The notes under the pieces are model-generated. The model ran no database searches. It saw only the letters and a list, made by a program, of their open reading frames with translations, and was not told where the DNA came from. From Rhabditophanes sp. KR3021 (lineage: Eukaryota > Nematoda > Chromadorea > Rhabditida > Alloionematidae), in NCBI GenBank assembly GCA_963281155.1, contig CAUJLY010000004.1, positions 806,001 to 870,000 on the forward strand: a DNA stretch of 64,000 nucleotides, in the 5' to 3' direction. Of this stretch, positions 58,742 through 64,000 are shown one piece after another; the first letter of the stretch is position 1, and each line of letters starts with the position of its first letter. Position numbers and translations under genes: made by a program.

Positions 58742-59634
58742 TTGAATGTAATAGTTTTATATGTGCCAATATAAAAAATATTCTTTAATATTCCTAAAAG
58801 TAATAAATACTTTAATTCAGTTTAGAGATTTATGTGGATTTAGTCATTAATTATCAAGGAAGACGACAATTTTTAAACTATTAAGCGCGTAATAATTATA
58901 TTTAATTGAAGATAGGTATTTTGATTGTATCGATAATTGCTTAAAAACAAATATGAACAAAATTAAGTAATAATTGAATAAAATTTATATGTATCGTTCA
59001 GCATGGCTTATTTTAAATAGTCCTCTGTACCAACAAAGTATAATTTAAACCTCGCTTAATTATGTTTTAAAATAATTACAAAGAATAGGTTTATTCATAA
59101 AAATTTTATATGCGTGTTAAACACGAAAAGGAGAACAAACTTTGTTAAACAAAAAACATAATGTTACAGGCATATCCGGCAATTTACAATGTTCAAAAGA
59201 GGTTTTTCAAGGAATGGAATAAAATAATTTTGTATTAACAAATTAACATCAACAAAAAAGACTAGACTGTTGAAAATATTAATACAAACAACATTCTTGT
59301 TCTTTTCATTTAGATACAAATTCAAATCAGCAACTTTCATAATAATGACACATTTTAATACTCCATTTACATAATTCTTTCATAGAATGTTGGAAAATAC
59401 TTCCTAAGTTTTAACAACCGCAAATAACAATTTTAATTTCCTATCAAAATATATTGAACAACCACAAATTACGATCCCGTATATAAAATGCTTACTAACA
59501 CAATTCTGTTCATAAAATGCCAATACTGACCAGTTCCGTCTGTAAAATGCTAATTTTAGATATAACAATCAGCGTTAACTATTTTCAAATCATTAATATT
59601 AAATTATTGCAACTTCAATTCAACAAAAAACAAC
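58742..59634. other. AT-rich intergenic region with a short degenerate repeat
   Basis: Between copy C and the basic ORF at 59.6 kb. A 29-30 base imperfect repeat (ATAAAATGC...ATTCTG) occurs about three times at 59484-59552. Otherwise nothing was found. Confidence 0.5.
59484..59552. repeat. Degenerate 30-bp tandem repeat
   Basis: TAAAATGC recurs at 59484, 59513 and 59543, with AcACAATTCTGT/GACCAGTTCCGTCT between copies. Near the start of the adjacent ORF, it may be a promoter remnant. Confidence 0.4.
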
Positions 59635-60138
59635 ATGTATTCTTCTAATAATGGTGTCATTTCTCGATCAAACATCTACACCCAAAATGTAGCTGCAGTT
59701 CAAAACAGTACTATTCCTGGTACTTATCAAAATATCCCAGTCCAAGCAATTCCTACTCCTATTGTAGAGAAGTCGATTGAAGCTCAAATTGGAATAAAAA
59801 GCAATTGGCAAGTGAGAAAAACAACTTTTCAATATGCGACGAAACGTCCATTTCAAACAAAAATCAGTTTGAAAGCCAAGAAAAATGTAGCTGGAAAATC
59901 TTTTAAAAAGAATTTTTAGCAACTGAAAAAATCAAAAAGAAAATTCCTGTTTCAATAGACTGGTCCAGACTAATGATTGTTAGACCAATTTTCATGGCCC
60001 AGCGAAAAAAGATTCAAGTATTGGCTTCTAAACCAAAAGAAAAGATGGTGCTCAACCAAAGCCAGCTGCAGTTTCAATGAATGTTCAGGATGATGAGTGT
60101 ATGGAATTATTTTATCAATTTTTTGAGAAAAACTAAAT
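59635..60138 (+). pseudogene. Basic protein gene with two frame changes
   Basis: Open from the ATG at 59635 to 59919 (94 aa), a Lys/Asn/Gln-rich sequence ending VAGKSFKKNF. Coding-like sequence continues in the next frame (ATEKIKKKIPVSIDWSRL...AQRKKIQVLASKPKEK, to about 60050) and then in a third (PKPAAVSMNVQDDECMELFYQFFEKN, stop at 60136). The tail makes a sensible acidic end. No introns can join the pieces. Either two indels have killed it or the sequence has errors. No family recognised. Confidence 0.4.
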
Positions 60139-60345
60139 TTTCTTTTGTTTTTATTATTTGTATTTATTAATTCGTAAAAATAAGAAATTGATCACATGTT
60201 TTTGTAAATTTAAATGTACCAATATATCTTATGTTAGACGATGCATAAAAACAACATTATAAAAGATATTCATTAAAATTAATATTATTAGAAAGTTCAA
60301 ACAACAATAACGAAATTACGACATAGATATTATAAAATGTTAGGA

Positions 60346-61434
60346 TTATGTGAATAATATTGTTTTAATTTGTAATTTTTTATTGAGTTCAATTAGAAAT
60401 AATTGAAACATTAACCTTTTTTGTTTTACCGTAACGCTGGGTTTTGAAAGGACTGTTGAAATATTATTTCTTAATATTTTTCTCTTTCTACAGGAAACTG
60501 TGAAAAGTATCCTATTACATCTGTTAAGCATAATCCTCCTTGATTTTGTTAAACCAATTACCACGAATATAGCATTTAATGGAGACACAACACCTGCTAG
60601 TTGAATTATTACAGAACCAAATGAGCGTACATTTAAATTAAGTAAAATTGCAACAAAGTACAAAATTATTGGAATAAACATAAAGGCAACTGGATTACAA
60701 ATTTGGAAATATAAAATACGAAGAAAGTCATAACCTAAAGTGCGAGTTCTAGTACTCATCAAACTAAATTGTGACTTCATAAATATTCTATACTTCTGCA
60801 GGAACTTTATAATCATGAACAAATTAATATTAATGTAAAAAGCAATTGGAAGCAAAATTGCAAAAAATTTCAGTCCACTCGTTTTGAGTGATATACTTGT
60901 ACTAGTTGCCTTTACATACGTATCTGTATAGTTATTTTGTTGATCAAACTTGTAGATTATATAAGGATCTGCATCATGATCTACTCCGAAATAAACAATA
61001 TGCGCAGACAAAAGCATAACAGCTATACCATTTAGAAAGAATATTAAGAGCAGTACTTTGATTTTTAACTTGTATTCACCAGATATAGCCAGATATCTTG
61101 CCCATATTGTCAAAGCCATCATGAAGAAGTTGAAATTCAATGTACAAGTGTATATAAAGCCAAAAAGAAGAAAAGTATTGTGGGATAATTGAAATTGATT
61201 GAAATAAATAAAGAAAATTGAACAGTATGATTGCTGTGCAACTAATTCATTATGGAAAATTAGAGAAGTAATTGTAAATAAAGTATCAGTAAAGCTTTGC
61301 AGAAATATTACAAGATTTCCAGCATTAATTGTATTGTTTATTTTGAAGTGAGGATATAATGACAACACTAGTCCATTTGATAAAATTGATATTGAAAAAA
61401 TGACTAGATTTATAATTTCGCCAATACTTAACAT
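60346..61434 (-). CDS. Seven-transmembrane chemoreceptor-like protein
   Basis: Predicted nematode receptor, 362 aa, one exon. The ATG at 61434 is used because the open frame above it has only non-ATG starts. Seven helices. An extracellular motif VDHDADPYIIYKFDQQ is shared with the fragment at 52.0 kb. Helix 7 ends GVVSPLNAIFVVIGL and the C-tail is strongly basic. The last 40 residues may hide a splice (CG|GTAAAAC near 60430), so the C-terminus is uncertain. Its family is not settled; Str-like is the best fit. Confidence 0.75.
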   Translation of the reverse strand: MLSIGEIINLVIFSISILSNGLVLSLYPHFKINNTINAGNLVIFLQSFTDTLFTITSLIFHNELVAQQSYCSIFFIYFNQFQLSHNTFLLFGFIYTCTLNFNFFMMALTIWARYLAISGEYKLKIKVLLLIFFLNGIAVMLLSAHIVYFGVDHDADPYIIYKFDQQNNYTDTYVKATSTSISLKTSGLKFFAILLPIAFYININLFMIIKFLQKYRIFMKSQFSLMSTRTRTLGYDFLRILYFQICNPVAFMFIPIILYFVAILLNLNVRSFGSVIIQLAGVVSPLNAIFVVIGLTKSRRIMLNRCNRILFTVSCRKRKILRNNISTVLSKPSVTVKQKRLMFQLFLIELNKKLQIKTILFT

Positions 61435-61790
61435 ATTAATTAGAGAGTTTGAAATAATAAAAGATGATAATACAAATGAATTTAAATAATTTAGAAAATA
61501 TTTGTTATTACGTAAATATATAATCAACGTTACAATGGATGTTTATTAAAAATAAATTATTGTTAAAAAACAAAAGCTTGATACACATTTTTACAATAGA
61601 AGATGTTTGTTCATAAATGATTTTTGTTATATCACATCGTTGAACTTGTTGTTTTATTTAACTTTTCTAATGATAAAGTAAATATTTTTATAAAAATCAT
61701 ACAAAATTGTTTAGTATTTGGAAGGAAAAATAATATGACTACAAAAAATAAGGGAATGAATTTCCAATGACTTATATAATGCTATTTTGG
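61435..61790. other. Short AT-rich spacer
   Basis: Between two minus-strand receptor genes. Nothing recognised. Confidence 0.5.
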
Positions 61791-62871
61791 TTAATTGCCA
61801 ACAATTATTTTTGTAGCGTTCTTGCCGTAATTCTTATTATTACTAACTGAGACAGAAATGATTTTTACCTGTTTACAATGTTGAATTTGCCAATAGTACC
61901 ACAAAACAATTAAAGAGTTATAATTTAAAATAAGCATTGCGCAGGATAGGATATTGTTACATATAAAAATAACCCATATTTCGAATATTACATTATCCTT
62001 AAAAAAGTATACCAAAAATAGCATTAAAAATGCAGGAATCAAACACAAGATTATTACACCTATTGCCTGTAAATTATAATATCGTAGAACATTGGTATAC
62101 TTTTTTTTTGTCAAGGGATTATTTATTTGATTCAAGTTTTCTTTAAAATGGTTGTTTAAGACGAGGTATCCTTGAGCATAATTTAGAGACATCAAAATAA
62201 TTATTGAACCAGCACCAGCAGCAAATAAAACTCCAAAAGTGGACTTTAATTCGAATCCTATAAATGTAGGGTCAGAATCGTTTAAAATAAAAAGTGATGT
62301 TTTATTTTTAACGATGTCAAGCAACTCTTCATGTGTTAACTCTGAATTGATAATCCCGAAAAGAGCAATAGCTCCAAAAAATAAAGTTGCGATATATGTA
62401 TATTTTTCTCTAGAATTCAAATATAGTAAACTACTTTGATTTAAATAGCCATTTTTGCGAATAAGTAAATCACAGCATAGCAAAACAACACTTGTATAAA
62501 GCAATCCGCCTGTGATAATCTAATATAAAATTAACTGAAATGCATTTAAAAACAAAAAAACGTACGGCTCCTAACAAACAACCAAATGGTGATGCAAAAT
62601 ATTTGAAAATTCCTGTGCATGTACCAGCCATTATACTGACATATATTCTTGGTCTAATTACTATACCTATTACTATACTAAAAAATATAGTATAAACTCT
62701 ACCAAGTATCAAAAATTTGATATAACTCTTTGACGAATCCTTGACGTAATAAAATAAAGCGAGGATGACACATATATTGAATAAAATAGTCCCAGTAACT
62801 GTTAGGTCTGATAAGTATAGAATTAAATCATCACATTCAAATACATAGCAGAATAAATCTACTTTAAACAT
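61791..62871 (-). CDS. Seven-transmembrane receptor-like protein (copy D)
   Basis: Relative of copy C: 344 aa, exons 62566-62871 and 61791-62519, 46-nt intron (GCC|GTACGTT ... TATTAG), phase 0. The junction reads LLGA|IITGGLLYTS and aligns with copy C's second junction. Copy C has one more intron, inside the TCTGIFKYFASPFG region. Helices, the RPR motif after helix 2 and the WYYWQI end are shared. Receptor at the plasma membrane. Confidence 0.75.
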
Positions 62872-63320
62872 TCTTCATTAATTGCAAATGAAGTTTTATT
62901 GTGAAAAATAAAAATTGTTGCGTGAAGTTAATAATATTTATGAAACACTCATGAGCAACTCAATTAAAAGGCTTAAATAACATTTTTACATAATAGATAC
63001 AATAAATGACTGAGACAGTATTTATAACTTCTTTAACTACATAAACATAACAAATTTTATTTGTTTTAATGACAAAAATTAAAAATACATTGTTGATTAG
63101 AAACCTTTTCAAGTCTCATTCCAAAATTTGCTAGCAGAATTCTTTTAGAATCCTGAACGCATACTAACCTCAAACTGGGTTTTTTAAACCGTTTTAGTCA
63201 GTTTTAGTCAGTCTTTCCTAACGACATATGTGAAAATCGGAAGTGGTGCACTAAACACTATAAAGCAGTAATGATATGTATAAAACTCAATCAATTTTGT
63301 TCTAATCACACAAATTCAAA
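62872..63320. other. Divergent intergenic region
   Basis: Between copy D (-) and the cysteine-rich ORF (+). Contains a tandem GTTTTAGTCA duplication near 63192-63210 and the TATA box listed next. Confidence 0.5.
63254..63265 (+). promoter_or_regulatory. TATA box of the cysteine-rich secreted-type gene
   Basis: AACACTATAAAG, about 56-67 nt before the ATG at 63321. Confidence 0.45.
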
Positions 63321-63656
63321 ATGAATATCTTTGTTACTATAATATTGGTTTTTTAGTTCATTCTAAGTAAATGCTATCCGAGATTTTTTATGGCCAAAGT
63401 AGATAAACATCGTAATCTTTGCACATGTGAAGTAGTTAAGTTTATATCTCAAGAGGAATTTAATTGTTATTGCCATCTTTGTTTGCCGCATGAACTTAAA
63501 CTCATTCGTGATAAACAGAATGGTCACTATGTTAGAAATTTCAACACTGAAGATGCCAAGGAAATGTCAATTCAGGAATTTATTCGCTATCGTCAAAATT
63601 GTCCTCCAGTAAAAAGTATGGATGTTATCAAAAAATACTATTCTCATGATTGGTAA
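63321..63656 (+). pseudogene. Cysteine-rich secreted-protein gene with a stop in its signal peptide
   Basis: The ATG at 63321, correctly placed after a TATA box, starts a typical signal peptide (MNIFVTIILVF), then a TAG at 63354-63356, then FILSKCYPRFF and the rest of the protein in the same frame. Downstream codes for an 88-residue Cys/His-rich chain (CTCEVVKF, CYCHLC, then NCPPVK) ending at 63656. A start at the internal ATG 63390 would yield the mature part without a signal. The single in-frame stop makes this either a very recent null allele or a base-call error. Confidence 0.6.
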
Positions 63657-64000
63657 ATACAAATACCGAAGATGTGGGTTTCTTGTTAAAAATCAAATGA
63701 CGGATTCATTATATTGTGTTACTTTGTAAGATATAATTACTTAATTTTCAAAAATTGAATGAATTTAAAAAATAGACTTTCGTTTAATTATTTATTAAAA
63801 AGTTTGTTTAATACGATTTGCATTAACGCATAAATAAGTCCTATTCAACTTCAACATAAAACTTAAAAATTACATTCATGACAACACAAACATAAATTTA
63901 AAATTTAATATACTTTAGTGCAAGAAGTAGTTTATTAACATAAACACTTATTAATTACTAAAAACAGTTTATGACTAAAAAATATTTTCATTCTAGAAAG
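63657..64000. other. Window edge, AT-rich
   Basis: 3' flank of the cysteine-rich gene, with AATTTAAAA-type poly(A)-like stretches. Nothing else recognised. Confidence 0.5.

Noticed and set aside
1..64000. Possibility of bacterial or horizontally acquired operons, CRISPR arrays or phage genes
   Set aside because: All supported genes have short spliceosomal introns and animal-type families; no repeat-spacer pattern was seen.

Overview
The window reads as nuclear DNA of a nematode. It is AT-rich, almost all introns are tiny (38-47 nt, GT...AG), and the gene content is nematode-like: a BarH-class homeobox gene, two FoxA/PHA-4-type fork head genes, a GES-1-like gut esterase with an ER-retention tail, nematode-type globins, expanded core-1-type glycosyltransferases and clustered seven-transmembrane chemoreceptors. 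The exact taxon cannot be fixed from sequence alone. The composition and introns would suit a clade IV (Tylenchina) free-living or parasitic worm. No rRNA, tRNA, CRISPR array or bacterial operon was recognised.

Layout. 0.7-2.0 kb: BarH-like homeobox gene (+), followed by about 4.7 kb of mostly non-coding DNA ending in an eroded coding relic (5.4-6.35 kb). 6.7-13.4 kb: a nucleobase/ascorbate (NAT/SLC23) transporter, a secreted protein with a GPI-anchor-like tail, and a type-B carboxylesterase, all (-). 13.8-15.1 kb: an F-box-like relic and a tiny tail-anchored protein gene. 15.8-18.5 kb: an unusually short SMC3-like ATPase (-). 19-21.1 kb: a decayed SPT6 fragment, then an RGG-repeat protein with an RRM-like end (+). 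21.6-22.1 kb: a small secreted thrombospondin-like protein (-).

22-34.9 kb is a regulatory-looking neighbourhood. Two FoxA genes lie head-to-tail (26.3 and 32.1 kb) in long non-coding DNA, and each has the same short non-coding block about 1 kb downstream. The second, PHA-4-like copy carries an apparent one-base frameshift. 34.9-38.6 kb holds a long coiled-coil protein gene (-) with a zinc-finger relic in its one long intron. 39.2-40.6 kb holds a globin made of two fused globin domains, the second without haem-binding histidines.

41.6-64 kb is an accessory region of surface, secreted and sensory genes: a membrane-anchored carboxylesterase, small signal-peptide proteins, a C1GALT-like glycosyltransferase, a mucin-like repeat protein and six apparently intact seven-TM receptor genes. 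These are mixed with relics (LTR-retrotransposon integrase, BTB protein, receptor fragments) and with genes broken by one frameshift or stop, the typical pattern of birth-and-death evolution. Several of the secreted genes have TATA boxes 30-70 nt before the ATG.

All gene models below were built by eye from reading frames, splice signals and family motifs. No database search was run.
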